From Thermodesulfovibrio yellowstonii DSM 11347 (lineage in GTDB: Bacteria > Nitrospirota > Thermodesulfovibrionia > Thermodesulfovibrionales > Thermodesulfovibrionaceae): DNA of 64,000 nucleotides. The stretch covers positions 620,001 through 684,000 of the forward strand of contig NC_011296.1 of the NCBI RefSeq assembly GCF_000020985.1. The letters are read 5' to 3'. Within the stretch, counting starts at the first letter, position 1, and every line of letters begins with the position of its first letter. Under the pieces are notes generated by a model. The model was given only the letters and a program-made list of their open reading frames with translations, had not been told where the DNA came from and did not search any database. Position numbers and translations under genes: made by a program. Shown in pieces: positions 1 through 8,722 of the stretch.

Positions 1-1512
1 TACTATAGGATTTTTTTTGCCAAGTTCAACACAGGCTCTAACAACTCTGTTAAGTTTATTTTCCATCTCAGCGTCTCCGCGCTGCACAGCATTAAAATCA
101 AGCTCTTCACTAAGTTCTCCTGAAACCACAGAAGATGCAGCTCCGCCTCCCATCCCTATTCTGTAAGCAGGACCGCCAATTTTTACAACATACATTCCCT
201 TTTTAGGTGAATCTTTCTCAGTATGAATTGCATTTATCTGACCTATGCCACCAGTAAACATTATGGGTTTTATCCACTCAACTCTTTCTCCGTCAGGAAG
301 CCTCATACCAAATGAACGGGTAAATCCTGCTATTACAGGTTCACCAAATTTATTTCCATAATCAGAAGCACCATTGCTGGCTTCAATCTCAATCTGTAGA
401 GGTGTTGCAAGATTAGAAGGATATTTAAAGGACTTATCTTCCCATGAAAGCTCATAGTTTGGGATATAAAGATTTCCAACACAATAAGCTGCTGTTCCTG
501 CAATTGGGATAGCACCTTTACCAGTTGCATGAACATCACGGATTCTTCCTCCTGTCCCTGTCTCAGCTCCAGGGAAAGGAGCTACACCTGTTGGAAAATT
601 ATGAGTTTCAGCTGTGAAAATAAGATGATGTAGTTCCCTTTTTATTGCGAATCTACAAGACTTTCCAGGTATTTCAGGTTTTAAATATCCTATTTTTGCT
701 CCATATATAGCGCTTGAATTATCTTTAAAGGCTATAACAGAATTTTTCGGATTTCTTTTCAAAGGTTCTTTTACTATATCAAAGAGCGTTTTTTCTGCCG
801 GTTTCCCATCAATAAAAAGAGTTCCTCTGAAAAACCAGTGTCTTGAATGTTCACTGTTTGATTGAGCAAGATCAAAACATTCAACATCTGTTGGATTTCT
901 CTTTAATCTGTCCTTGAAAAGCTTTAGATAAAACTCAATATCCCACTCATCCCATCCAAGACCAAGTTCATGATTTATTTTTTCAAGTGCTTTTTTCCCT
1001 TCTTCCAAAACAGGCACAATTCTTAAAGGTTTTGGAGATATGCCATGAGAAAAGTCATTAAGGGGCTCTGGATACGGACACTCAACCATTCTGTCATGAA
1101 TCATGTCAAGAAAAAGTTTCATAGGGAAATTTTTAATTACAGGTATCAATTTATATCTTCTTGAGCGTTCTATTCTTTGAATTTTATTGATTCCGATGCT
1201 ATGGCATACAGATACAGCACAGGTAGACCAGGCAGTAGAAAAATTAAGACGAGGTCCTACTTCAAATATCATTCCATTATCTGAAGATAGAAAGCTTTTA
1301 TCTGAAAAGTTTTCTGGTTCAAAGGTTTCAGCTAAAAGCCATTTTAAAATAGTTAATTCATACTCTGATAGTTTTTTATCTGTCAGGATGTAGTAGCAAA
1401 ATTCTGTTTCAACTTGTTTAATTTCATCTGAAATTTCAGAATTTATACGTTTGAGCAGTTGTTGTGTTTTATATTCTGAAAGAGCACCTTTTCTATAAAA
1501 TTTCAGAATCAT
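1..1512 (-). CDS. purL: Phosphoribosylformylglycinamidine synthase, 3'-truncated by window edge
   Basis: FGAM synthase converts FGAR, glutamine and ATP to FGAM in purine synthesis. The minus strand is open from an ATG at 1512 to position 1, giving the first 504 residues; the C-terminal half and any glutaminase domain lie outside. The motif ETHNFPTGVAPFPGAE near residue 300, followed by a Gly-rich TGTGGRIRD stretch, is the AIRS-like ATP/substrate region. The roughly 300 residues before this motif fit the long single-chain PurL, not the short PurL used with PurS/PurQ. The wording of this motif is closer to what I remember of eukaryotic PFAS than of E. coli PurL. The ATG overlaps the upstream thioesterase stop by 4 nt, so the genes are translationally coupled. 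Family assignment is firm; the total length cannot be seen. Confidence 0.93.
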   Translation of the reverse strand, partial: MILKFYRKGALSEYKTQQLLKRINSEISDEIKQVETEFCYYILTDKKLSEYELTILKWLLAETFEPENFSDKSFLSSDNGMIFEVGPRLNFSTAWSTCAVSVCHSIGINKIQRIERSRRYKLIPVIKNFPMKLFLDMIHDRMVECPYPEPLNDFSHGISPKPLRIVPVLEEGKKALEKINHELGLGWDEWDIEFYLKLFKDRLKRNPTDVECFDLAQSNSEHSRHWFFRGTLFIDGKPAEKTLFDIVKEPLKRNPKNSVIAFKDNSSAIYGAKIGYLKPEIPGKSCRFAIKRELHHLIFTAETHNFPTGVAPFPGAETGTGGRIRDVHATGKGAIPIAGTAAYCVGNLYIPNYELSWEDKSFKYPSNLATPLQIEIEASNGASDYGNKFGEPVIAGFTRSFGMRLPDGERVEWIKPIMFTGGIGQINAIHTEKDSPKKGMYVVKIGGPAYRIGMGGGAASSVVSGELSEELDFNAVQRGDAEMENKLNRVVRACVELGKKNPIV

Positions 1513-1907
1513 TCAGTTTTTTCCTTTATAATTAATTTACTTTCAGCTTCTGCTATTAATGTTCCATTTAAATTTTTTATCCAGGCTTTTGCTTCAATTA
1601 GTTTTGATTTTATATGCTCTGCATGAGCCTCTACCACTATTTTTTCCTGAGGCGCTACAGGATTTTTAAATCTTATTTTTAGCTCTGCTGTAACAGTATG
1701 ATATCCAAGTGAATTTCCTGCATAAACACAGGCTTCATCAAGAAGCGAGGCAATAATTCCACCATGAATTATTCCACTCCAGCCTTGATATTCTTTCGTA
1801 AGAATTAATTCTGCAAAGGATTTACCTTCTCCGTGATTAAATTTTACTTTTAGTCCAACAGGATTTTGTTTTCCACAGACAAAACAATAATCTTCAGTTT
1901 TCATCAT
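1509..1907 (-). CDS. Hotdog-fold thioesterase (PaaI/acyl-CoA thioesterase-like)
   Basis: This 132-residue single-domain protein has the 4HBT signature: an HGG motif near residues 48-50 followed by the helix [14 protein letters not shown], then beta-strand segments typical of the hotdog fold ([12 protein letters not shown]). Such proteins hydrolyse acyl-CoA or related thioesters; the substrate cannot be told from the sequence. Two Cys near the N-terminus (CFVCGKQNP) resemble those in a subgroup of PaaI-like thioesterases. The start overlaps the rho stop by 4 nt and the stop overlaps the purL start by 4 nt, so it lies within a rho-thioesterase-purL operon. A dedicated link to either neighbour is not evident. 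Confidence 0.85.
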   Translation of the reverse strand: MMKTEDYCFVCGKQNPVGLKVKFNHGEGKSFAELILTKEYQGWSGIIHGGIIASLLDEACVYAGNSLGYHTVTAELKIRFKNPVAPQEKIVVEAHAEHIKSKLIEAKAWIKNLNGTLIAEAESKLIIKEKTE

Positions 1908-3175
1908 TTATTCATCATCTCAAGAAACTCTTTATTGGATTTTGTTCCTTTAAGTTTACTCAATAAAAATTCCATTGCCTCAATTGGACTGAGTGTACTC
2001 AGAACTTTTCTTAAAATCCAGACTTTGTTTAAAACATCAGGAGCAACAAGGAGTTCTTCTTTTCTTGTGCCAGAAGCACCAATATCAATACTTGGAAATA
2101 TTCTTTTGTCTGCAAGTTTTCTATCCAGATGAACTTCCATGTTACCAGTTCCTTTAAACTCTTCAAAAATAACATCATCCATTCTGCTTCCTGTTTCTAC
2201 AAGAGCTGTTGCAATTATTGTAAGAGAGCCGCCTTCTTCTATATTTCTTGCTGTACCAAAAAATCTTTTAGGTTTCTGCAAAGCTGTTGCTTCAAGTCCA
2301 CCAGAAAGAACCTTTCCTGAAGCTGGAGTAATAGCATTGTATGCCCTTGCAAGTCTTGTTAAACTGTCAAGTAATATTACAACATCTTCTCCCTCTTCCA
2401 CAAGTCTTTTCGCTCTTTCAATGACCATTTCTGAAACCTGGCAGTGTCTCTGAGCGGGCTCATCAAAGGTAGAACTTATAATTTCAGCTCCTGTAACCTG
2501 TCTGCGCCAGTCAGTAACTTCTTCAGGTCTTTCATCAATAAGCAGAACTATAAGGTATATTTCAGAATGATTCTTTTTTATAGCTTTTGCAATTGACTGA
2601 AGAAGCATGGTTTTTCCTGTTCTTGGAGCAGCCACAATTAAACCTCTTTGTCCCTTTCCAACAGGAGTGAGTAAATCCATCACTCTTGTTGAGTAATCTG
2701 CTGGATTATACTCAAGATTAATTTTTTCAGTAGGATAATAAGGAGTTAAATTGTCAAAAAGAGGTCTAATAATACTCTCTTCAACAGGCTTTCCATTAAT
2801 TGATTCTACTTTAAGAAGTGCAAAATATCTTTCATTTTCTTTTGGAGGTCTAATCTGTCCTGTGATAAGGTCTCCTGTCCTCAAACCGAATTTTCTTATC
2901 TGGGAAGGCGAAACATAAATGTCATCAGGGCTTGGTAGATAACTGTAATCAGGACTTCTCAGAAAACCGAATCCTTCTGGAAGAATTTCAAGTACACCTG
3001 CACCGTAAACAGTTCCAATTTTTTCAATCTGGCTTTGAAGTATTGCAAAAATTAAATCCTGTTTTTTCATGGAAGTGGCATTCTCAATGTTCAGAGAATT
3101 TGCCATATCCATAAGCTCTGGAATTTTTTTCTGTTTTAATTCAGAAATAGAAATTGGAATGGTATTGTTTTCCAT
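1904..3175 (-). CDS. rho: Transcription termination factor Rho
   Basis: This is the hexameric RNA-dependent ATPase/helicase that terminates transcription. At 423 residues it has typical length. It has a Rho N-terminal helical domain (1-50), a cold-shock-like RNA-binding domain with GFGFLRS near 68-74, and a P-loop [15 protein letters not shown] at 175-189. Walker B ([16 protein letters not shown]) and the Q/R-loop region follow ([16 protein letters not shown]). A gag-gta Shine-Dalgarno lies just before the ATG at 3175. It is the first gene of a minus-strand operon with the thioesterase and purL. I saw few hairpin-plus-U-run terminators in this window, so Rho may carry much of the termination load; that is inference. 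Confidence 0.97.
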   Translation of the reverse strand: MENNTIPISISELKQKKIPELMDMANSLNIENATSMKKQDLIFAILQSQIEKIGTVYGAGVLEILPEGFGFLRSPDYSYLPSPDDIYVSPSQIRKFGLRTGDLITGQIRPPKENERYFALLKVESINGKPVEESIIRPLFDNLTPYYPTEKINLEYNPADYSTRVMDLLTPVGKGQRGLIVAAPRTGKTMLLQSIAKAIKKNHSEIYLIVLLIDERPEEVTDWRRQVTGAEIISSTFDEPAQRHCQVSEMVIERAKRLVEEGEDVVILLDSLTRLARAYNAITPASGKVLSGGLEATALQKPKRFFGTARNIEEGGSLTIIATALVETGSRMDDVIFEEFKGTGNMEVHLDRKLADKRIFPSIDIGASGTRKEELLVAPDVLNKVWILRKVLSTLSPIEAMEFLLSKLKGTKSNKEFLEMMNK

Positions 3176-3346
3176 TATATTACCTCATTATGGATTTTTA
3201 AGGATTTTTTTCACTTTTTAAAATTGTTTAACCCTTCAGGAGGGCAACTTTAATGATAAATTAAGCTTACAAAATCTGATAAATTTTGTCAATACTTTTT
3301 CTCTTTCAGGTTAGGATATAGTATCCATGGTAAGAATAAACTATGA

Positions 3347-3613
3347 AGACTGTTCAATTGCTAAATGTCATTCCTCAGGATCTCAATGTTCTTGAGGAAT
3401 TTCTGAAATTGTTTAAAAAATGAGGAGATTCCTCGTAGACCCTTCGCCTAAGGCTCAGGGCTCGCTTAGCTCGGCTTGGGATGACCTTTTACTGTCACCC
3501 TGAGCGTAAGCGAAGGGTCTCCTAAAAGTCGGAATGACAGTTGGAGGTAATTGAAAAATAGCAGGAGTTGTAGTTTATTGATTTTCAATAAATTACAAGT
3601 TTTTGAACAGTCT
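3347..3613. repeat. MITE-like palindromic element with 11-bp inverted ends
   Basis: The element begins with AGACTGTTCAA at 3347-3357 and ends with its exact reverse complement TTGAACAGTCT at 3603-3613. Inside are an 8-bp perfect stem (3370-3377 with 3393-3400), a 5-bp stem around 3422-3434, and a larger imperfect inverted repeat whose outer arms are AGACCCTTCGC (3437-3447) and GCGAAGGGTCT (3510-3520). The last 26 bp recur exactly at 47231-47256. No clear target-site duplication and no transposase were seen. It could be a non-autonomous transposon remnant or a composite of REP-like repeats. Confidence 0.6.
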
Positions 3614-3718
3614 TTATCTGTGATTCTGAGAGGTGAAGCCCCGAAGAATCCGGGCAGAAATTGTTATCCCGAAAAACTTATGCTTTTTAGTTAATCCTGA
3701 GAAAAACTATAAAATCTA

Positions 3719-3747
3719 TTGAAATCCTCAAGGATTTTTATTAAAAT
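3719..3747 (+). promoter_or_regulatory. Promoter of the CARF gene with palindrome between -35 and -10
   Basis: TTGAAA (3719-3724) and TAAAAT (3742-3747) are separated by 17 bp, a good sigma-70-type match. The -10 lies 6 nt before the ATG at 3754, so the message is probably leaderless. A perfect inverted repeat AAATCC-TCAA-GGATTT (3722-3737) fills the spacer, in the position of a repressor operator. The downstream gene has a winged-helix-like C-terminus, which makes autoregulation plausible but untested. Confidence 0.55.
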
Positions 3748-3753
3748 TGAGCA

Positions 3754-4863
3754 ATGTATCAAAAATTTAAAGAAGTATTGGTATGTGTTGCTGGTGCTAC
3801 TCCACAGATAATTACTGAAACAATTTATGCCTTAGCTATGAAAGACCCTCCCATTTACATAGATGAACTCTACATTATTACAACTAAAAAAGGTGAAGAG
3901 ATAATAAAAGATGTTCTTATAGGAGGAGGTATTTTAAATTCTCTTTTTAACGAGTACGGTCTATCGCGAACAAAAATTACAGATATAATTACTATCAAAA
4001 ATGACAATATAGAGATTGATGATATAAGAAACACTGAAGAAAGTGAAGCAACTGCTGAAACTATAATTAGTTTCATAAGAAAGATTACTCAAAATCCAAA
4101 TATAAGGCTTCATTGTTCAATTGCAGGTGGAAGAAAAACAATGAGCTTTTATCTTGGCACAGCCCTTCAATTTTTTGGAAGGCCGCAAGATAAACTCTAT
4201 CATGTACTAGTCTCGCCAGAATTTGAGGCTAACCGAGAGTTTTTCTATCCACCTAAAAAACCACGGTGTATTAAATGTAGGATTGAGAATAGTTCTTTTA
4301 AAATGATAAGCACAGCTGAAGCAAAAATTGAACTTGCAGAACTCCCCTTTTTAAGGCTAAGGGATAAAATTGAATTAAAGGAAGGAACATTTAAGGAGCT
4401 TATGAAAATAAGTCAGAACGAAATTGATATTGCAATAATCCAGCCACAAATAAAAGTTAAATTAAAAGAAAGAGAAATAAAAATTGTCTCAGATGTATTG
4501 CTCCTTCCACCTGTAATGTTGACAATTTACTCCTTTTTTCTAAAAAGGAAAATTGAATGTGACAATGCAAAAGCTTGTCTGTCTTGTAATGACTGCTATC
4601 TTAGTCTTAATAAGTTGACTGAAGAACCATTTATTGATGAATTGGCTTCACTTTATGGATTTATTTACGATAAAGATCCAGTGAAAAGCAGCGAATTCAA
4701 GGAAAATTATACTCAAAAGTATGCCACTGAAAACTTAAGAAGCTATATTAGTAAGATAAATAGAAAAATCTCTCAAATTGTAAGTGATGGCTCTTCGTAT
4801 CACTACTGTCTCATTAAATCCATAAGGAAGTATGGTTCAACCTCTGTATGGAGTTCCAATTGA
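3754..4863 (+). CDS. CARF-domain CRISPR protein, NE0113/Csm6-like family
   Basis: The N-terminal 165 residues match the CRISPR-associated NE0113-type CARF family: VCVAGATPQ (10-18) at the first beta-turn, and SIAGGRKTMSFYLG (122-135) followed by a GR.QDKL.HVLVSPEFE block. CARF domains bind cyclic oligoadenylate made by Cas10. The C-terminal part (about 250-369) looks like a winged helix: helix LPPVMLTIYSFFL, a Cys insertion (C269, C275, C278, C281), a helix ending ISKINRKI, and a wing-like tail. No R-x4-6-H HEPN ribonuclease motif was found. Database names for this family call it a ring nuclease or Csm6; I cannot decide between cOA degradation and transcription control. It lies 104 bp upstream of csm1 on the same strand. 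Confidence 0.8.
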   Translation: MYQKFKEVLVCVAGATPQIITETIYALAMKDPPIYIDELYIITTKKGEEIIKDVLIGGGILNSLFNEYGLSRTKITDIITIKNDNIEIDDIRNTEESEATAETIISFIRKITQNPNIRLHCSIAGGRKTMSFYLGTALQFFGRPQDKLYHVLVSPEFEANREFFYPPKKPRCIKCRIENSSFKMISTAEAKIELAELPFLRLRDKIELKEGTFKELMKISQNEIDIAIIQPQIKVKLKEREIKIVSDVLLLPPVMLTIYSFFLKRKIECDNAKACLSCNDCYLSLNKLTEEPFIDELASLYGFIYDKDPVKSSEFKENYTQKYATENLRSYISKINRKISQIVSDGSSYHYCLIKSIRKYGSTSVWSSN

Positions 4864-4967
4864 TAAAAGAAGGATAAAAATAGTTTGAAATATTGTTGCA
4901 ACATTTTCTTTTAACGAAATGAGTGTAAAAGTTCAGTAAAATAAAAAAAACAATGAGGAGTTAAAAC

Positions 4968-7553
4968 ATGGTGGACAGAGAAATTTTAAAAATTGCCATT
5001 GCAGCTTTACTTCATGACATAGGTAAATTTTCAGAGAGAGCATCAGTTGAAATTCCTCAGGACTATGTTATTAATAATCAGGCTCTTTATCAACCTAAGT
5101 ATAACCACAGATATACCCACAGGCATTCTCTTCACACAGCTTACTTTTTTGATAGTTTTTCAAAATACTTACCAAAGCAAATACTTACTGATTCAACTGC
5201 AGATACTTCTCTCATAAATCTTGCAGCAATGCATCATAAACCCACCTCAGCAGAACAGTTAATTATAAGAGAGGCTGATATTTTAAGTAGTGGTATAGAG
5301 AGAAAAGAATTTGAAGAGCAAGACGCTCAAAGCCGAATGCCCAAGGAAATCCCCCTTTCAACAATTTTTGAGGATATTTCAATAAATGAGAACTGGAAAG
5401 AAAACAAACCAGAAAGTTTTAAGTTTGTTTATCCACTGGCAACTTTATCTCCTAAAAGCATCTTCCCTGTTGAGAAGAGTTCACTAAAACAAATTGATTA
5501 TAAAACCCTTTATGAACAATTTATAGAGCTTTTTAAAAAACTTCCTCATATTGAATATTCACCACTTTGGTTTGAACATCTTGACAGTTTACTTTTCCTG
5601 TTTACCAGCTCAATACCATCTGCTACCGTTACCAGAGATGACGCTGGAGATTTTAAAGAGATTATCACTGACATATCTCTCTATGACCACAGTCGCCTCA
5701 CTGCTGCAATTGCCACAGCATTTTATGCCTATCACAGAGAGACAAATTCTATAAATATAGATGCCATAAAAGACAGAGATATTGAAAAGTTTCTTCTCAT
5801 AGAGGGTAATTTTTACGGTATTCAGGATTTCATATTCTCTGATACAGGAGACACGAGAAAAAATGCTGCAAAGCTTCTAAGAGGAAGGTCTTTCTATGTG
5901 TCACTCCTTAGTGAGCTTGCATCAGATTTTATAGTTGAAAAGATAGGGCTGCCCTCAACCTCTATCGTTGTAAATGCAGCTGGCAAATTTAGAATGATCC
6001 TTCCAAATACTGAGAGAGCTATAAAACTTTTAGCGGAAGCAGAAAATGAAATTAATGATTGGCTTATTAAAAACTTCTATGGTGAAGTATCAATCGGTAT
6101 AAGTAGTGTAACAGCATCTTTTAATGTTTTAATAGATACTGAAACTCTGTCAGACATAGGGAAAAAACTTGGTAAAGTCTCAGAGGAAAGAAAATTCCAT
6201 AAATTTGACATTTTAAAGTATGCAGGGGCTAAAACAACCTATCTTAATGAATTTTCTTCTGAATTTGGCATATGCCCCCTATGTAACAGAAGACCTGCAG
6301 GGGACAGAAACAAGATAGATGACGAGCATCTTTGCGATGTGTGTTTTGATCATGTAAATATTGGAAGAAATCTAACATCAAAGGATTATATTGCGATTAC
6401 TTATAAAGATGCAGACTTGAAGGATAAGCTTAGAATTCCTATATATAACCGATATCAATTAGCTTTCATCACAGGCAAATTAAGAGACCTTGTTGAAGCA
6501 GGAAAAGTAAGGCATTTCTGGGATATAAACTCTCTCTGGCAGGAAGAACTACATTTAAGCAAAGAACTCTTTTCCATAAAACTTATTAACGCTTATGTCC
6601 CGAGATTTACAGAGGAACATAAGGATGCTGAGATATTGGAAAAATTGAAATATGATGAATCTGAAGAATCCCTCAAAGAAATAGATAACTTAATTAATTA
6701 TGGCGGAATTCTCAGCTTTGCTCACTTAGGAAAACTAAGTCTTCACAAAATTGATTCAGAATATCAGGGAGTCCCAGCTTTGGGAGTTTTCAAGGCAGAT
6801 GTAGATAATCTTGGGACAATATTCATGAAAGGGCTAAGGAAGGAAAAGAGAACTTTTTCCCGATATACAACTTTATCCAGACAGCTTAATCTGTTTTTTA
6901 CTCTTTATGTTCCTTATCTCTGCCGCACAGAATTTAAAAATATCTATACAGTTTTTACAGGCGGTGATGACTTGTTTGTTATAGGTCCATGGAAAGACAC
7001 CTTTGAATTTGCTCTTAGAGTGAAAGAGGATTTCAGTAAATACTGCTGTGAAAACAGGGAGATTTCCCTATCTGCAGGACTTTTCATTACAAAGTCAGAA
7101 ACACCAGTTATAAACATGGCTAAATTTTCAGAAGAAGCCCTTGATAAAGCAAAACAGAAGGGTAAAAACAAGCTTACAGTTTTTGATGTTTCAGTCTCTT
7201 GGGATGACCTTTCAAAACTTGCGGAGATTGAATCACATTTGCACAATTGGCTTGAAGAAGAAATAATAACAAAGGCTTTTTCTTATAAACTCAACGAAAT
7301 AGTAAAAATGGTGGAAGAAGAGATACATTTAAGACAGAGCAATTCTTTTGACCTATCAAGTTTGAATTCACTTACATGGAGGGCTAAACTTTACTACTCA
7401 ACTATAAGAAATGTGGCGAAAGGATATCCGAAGGACAAAAGAATTGAAATAGCAGAGGAAGTGCTTACACATCTAAGCCTTTGGCTTGAAAAATACAGGG
7501 AATCCATGAGGATTCCTCTCTGGAAAACTTTATACATGAGGAGGAAAGCATGA
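4968..7553 (+). CDS. csm1: Type III-A CRISPR Cas10/Csm1 large subunit
   Basis: The 861-residue Cas10 is the signature subunit of the Csm effector complex. An N-terminal HD nuclease domain is present (ALLHDIGKF, H16-D17, later HSLHTAYFF), a zinc-binding module starts at C436 (CPLC ... CDVC), and the second Palm domain has an intact TGGDDLF with GGDD at 665-668. Intact GGDD predicts cyclic oligoadenylate synthesis when target RNA binds, and intact HD predicts ssDNA cleavage. The start at 4968 has a GAGGAG Shine-Dalgarno. Its last 4 nt overlap csm2. The set of subunits downstream (csm2-csm5) marks subtype III-A and not III-B. Confidence 0.96.
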   Translation: MVDREILKIAIAALLHDIGKFSERASVEIPQDYVINNQALYQPKYNHRYTHRHSLHTAYFFDSFSKYLPKQILTDSTADTSLINLAAMHHKPTSAEQLIIREADILSSGIERKEFEEQDAQSRMPKEIPLSTIFEDISINENWKENKPESFKFVYPLATLSPKSIFPVEKSSLKQIDYKTLYEQFIELFKKLPHIEYSPLWFEHLDSLLFLFTSSIPSATVTRDDAGDFKEIITDISLYDHSRLTAAIATAFYAYHRETNSINIDAIKDRDIEKFLLIEGNFYGIQDFIFSDTGDTRKNAAKLLRGRSFYVSLLSELASDFIVEKIGLPSTSIVVNAAGKFRMILPNTERAIKLLAEAENEINDWLIKNFYGEVSIGISSVTASFNVLIDTETLSDIGKKLGKVSEERKFHKFDILKYAGAKTTYLNEFSSEFGICPLCNRRPAGDRNKIDDEHLCDVCFDHVNIGRNLTSKDYIAITYKDADLKDKLRIPIYNRYQLAFITGKLRDLVEAGKVRHFWDINSLWQEELHLSKELFSIKLINAYVPRFTEEHKDAEILEKLKYDESEESLKEIDNLINYGGILSFAHLGKLSLHKIDSEYQGVPALGVFKADVDNLGTIFMKGLRKEKRTFSRYTTLSRQLNLFFTLYVPYLCRTEFKNIYTVFTGGDDLFVIGPWKDTFEFALRVKEDFSKYCCENREISLSAGLFITKSETPVINMAKFSEEALDKAKQKGKNKLTVFDVSVSWDDLSKLAEIESHLHNWLEEEIITKAFSYKLNEIVKMVEEEIHLRQSNSFDLSSLNSLTWRAKLYYSTIRNVAKGYPKDKRIEIAEEVLTHLSLWLEKYRESMRIPLWKTLYMRRKA

Positions 7554-7981
7554 GTAATGGAGGATTACCAAAAATTGTTTTTTGGGCTGACGAGAAAGCT
7601 GAAATGATTAATCCAGATCTTTTTTCAACAGTAGCTGAGGCATGGGCAAAGAAGATTAAAGAAGTAGGTAAGATAGCTAAAGATAAAAATAAGATATCTC
7701 AGATACGAAAGTTTTATGATGAGGTATTATTGTTTTCAGATAGAGTAAAAAATGAAGATCAGTTCAAAAAAATGCTTCCTTACCTTAAAATGTTAAATGC
7801 AAAAGCAGCCTATGCAGATGGAAGGAATCATATAACAAAGGAATTTAAAGATTTCATTCAGGATTGTGTTTCTTTGGTTAACACTAAAAAAGATTTTGAT
7901 ATTTTTGTGAAATTTTTTGAAGCATTCATGGGTTTTTACAGATACTATGATGAATTATTTGATAGAAGAATGAGGAGGTAA
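7550..7981 (+). CDS. csm2: Csm2 small subunit of the type III-A complex
   Basis: The 143-residue, mostly alpha-helical protein lies between csm1 and csm3, where Csm2 is encoded. The C-terminal block ending VKFFEAFMGFYRYYDE resembles Csm2 families, and length fits the usual 120-150. Csm2 forms the inner filament of the effector and contacts crRNA-target duplex. The start overlaps the csm1 stop by 4 nt and has a GGAGGA ribosome site. Small-subunit sequences diverge fast, so assignment leans on position as well as sequence. Confidence 0.9.
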   Translation: MSNGGLPKIVFWADEKAEMINPDLFSTVAEAWAKKIKEVGKIAKDKNKISQIRKFYDEVLLFSDRVKNEDQFKKMLPYLKMLNAKAAYADGRNHITKEFKDFIQDCVSLVNTKKDFDIFVKFFEAFMGFYRYYDELFDRRMRR

Positions 7982-7984
7982 AAC

Positions 7985-8719
7985 ATGCAACTCAGAGAGA
8001 TTAAAACAATCAAGGGCACAATCAGACTTAAAACAGGCTTACATATCGGTTCAGGAAATACAGAAATGCAGATAGGCGGAACAGACAATCCTGTAATTAA
8101 GCATCCCTATACGAATGAGCCTTACATACCAGGGTCATCTCTGAAAGGCAAGATAAGAAGCCTTGTGGAGCTTTACTATGGAGTTGTTGCTGAGGCTACA
8201 AAACATGATGACATGATAAAGGCTGGAGGACTTGCGTCATCAAAAATGCTTGAGCAATCAAATGGTGGGATAAAAAAACACATTGAAAACATTCTCAAAG
8301 TTTTTGGCTCTGGAGCAGGAGATACAGATGAAAAGCTGGCAAAGCAACTCGGTCCCACAAGAGTGTCTTTTAGTGATTGTTTTCTGACCGATCAATTTAT
8401 TAAAGAAGCAGAGGAGAAAAGATGGAGCTATATTGAAGTTAAGTCCGAAAACAGAATCAACAGAATTACAGGAACAGCCGAGCATCCAAGATTCATAGAA
8501 AGAGTTCCAGCTGGAGCTGAGTTCAAATTAGAGATAAGCTTTAAGATTTTAAATAATGGAGAAGAGGAACTCTTTAAGAATTATCTATTGAAAGGGCTTA
8601 AACTTCTTGAGTATGACAGTCTTGGTGGGTCTGGTAGCAGAGGATATGGAAAAGTAGAATTCATCTTTGATGATGAAACTTTAAAAAGGGAGTATGATGA
8701 GATTAAACTTTGGGGGTAA
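7985..8719 (+). CDS. csm3: Csm3 backbone RAMP subunit, target-RNA nuclease
   Basis: This 244-residue RAMP protein forms the repeated crRNA-binding backbone. The N-terminus has TGLHIGSGNTEMQIGGTDNPV; the Asp in GGTDN aligns with the catalytic residue (D33 in characterised Csm3) that cuts target RNA at 6-nt steps. The conserved block YIPGSSLKGKIRS and the C-terminal Gly-rich loop LGGSGSRGYGKVEF are both present. A GAGGAGG site precedes the ATG, and it lies 3 nt after csm2. The Csm complex should therefore retain periodic RNA cleavage. Confidence 0.95.
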   Translation: MQLREIKTIKGTIRLKTGLHIGSGNTEMQIGGTDNPVIKHPYTNEPYIPGSSLKGKIRSLVELYYGVVAEATKHDDMIKAGGLASSKMLEQSNGGIKKHIENILKVFGSGAGDTDEKLAKQLGPTRVSFSDCFLTDQFIKEAEEKRWSYIEVKSENRINRITGTAEHPRFIERVPAGAEFKLEISFKILNNGEEELFKNYLLKGLKLLEYDSLGGSGSRGYGKVEFIFDDETLKREYDEIKLWG

Positions 8720-8722
8720 ACC

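Larger units (their letters stand above)
3176..3753. other. Intergenic region between rho and the CARF gene
   Basis: This 578-bp non-coding stretch separates the divergently transcribed rho and the CARF gene. It holds the promoter side of rho, a 267-bp palindrome-rich element (3347-3613), a further imperfect repeat fragment around 3620-3655 rich in gaagaatc-type words, and the promoter of the CARF gene (3719-3747). No convincing open reading frame was seen. Confidence 0.7.

Noticed and set aside
1187-1393. Open frame on the plus strand opposite purL
   Set aside because: The minus strand reads as purL throughout; the plus frame has no recognisable content.
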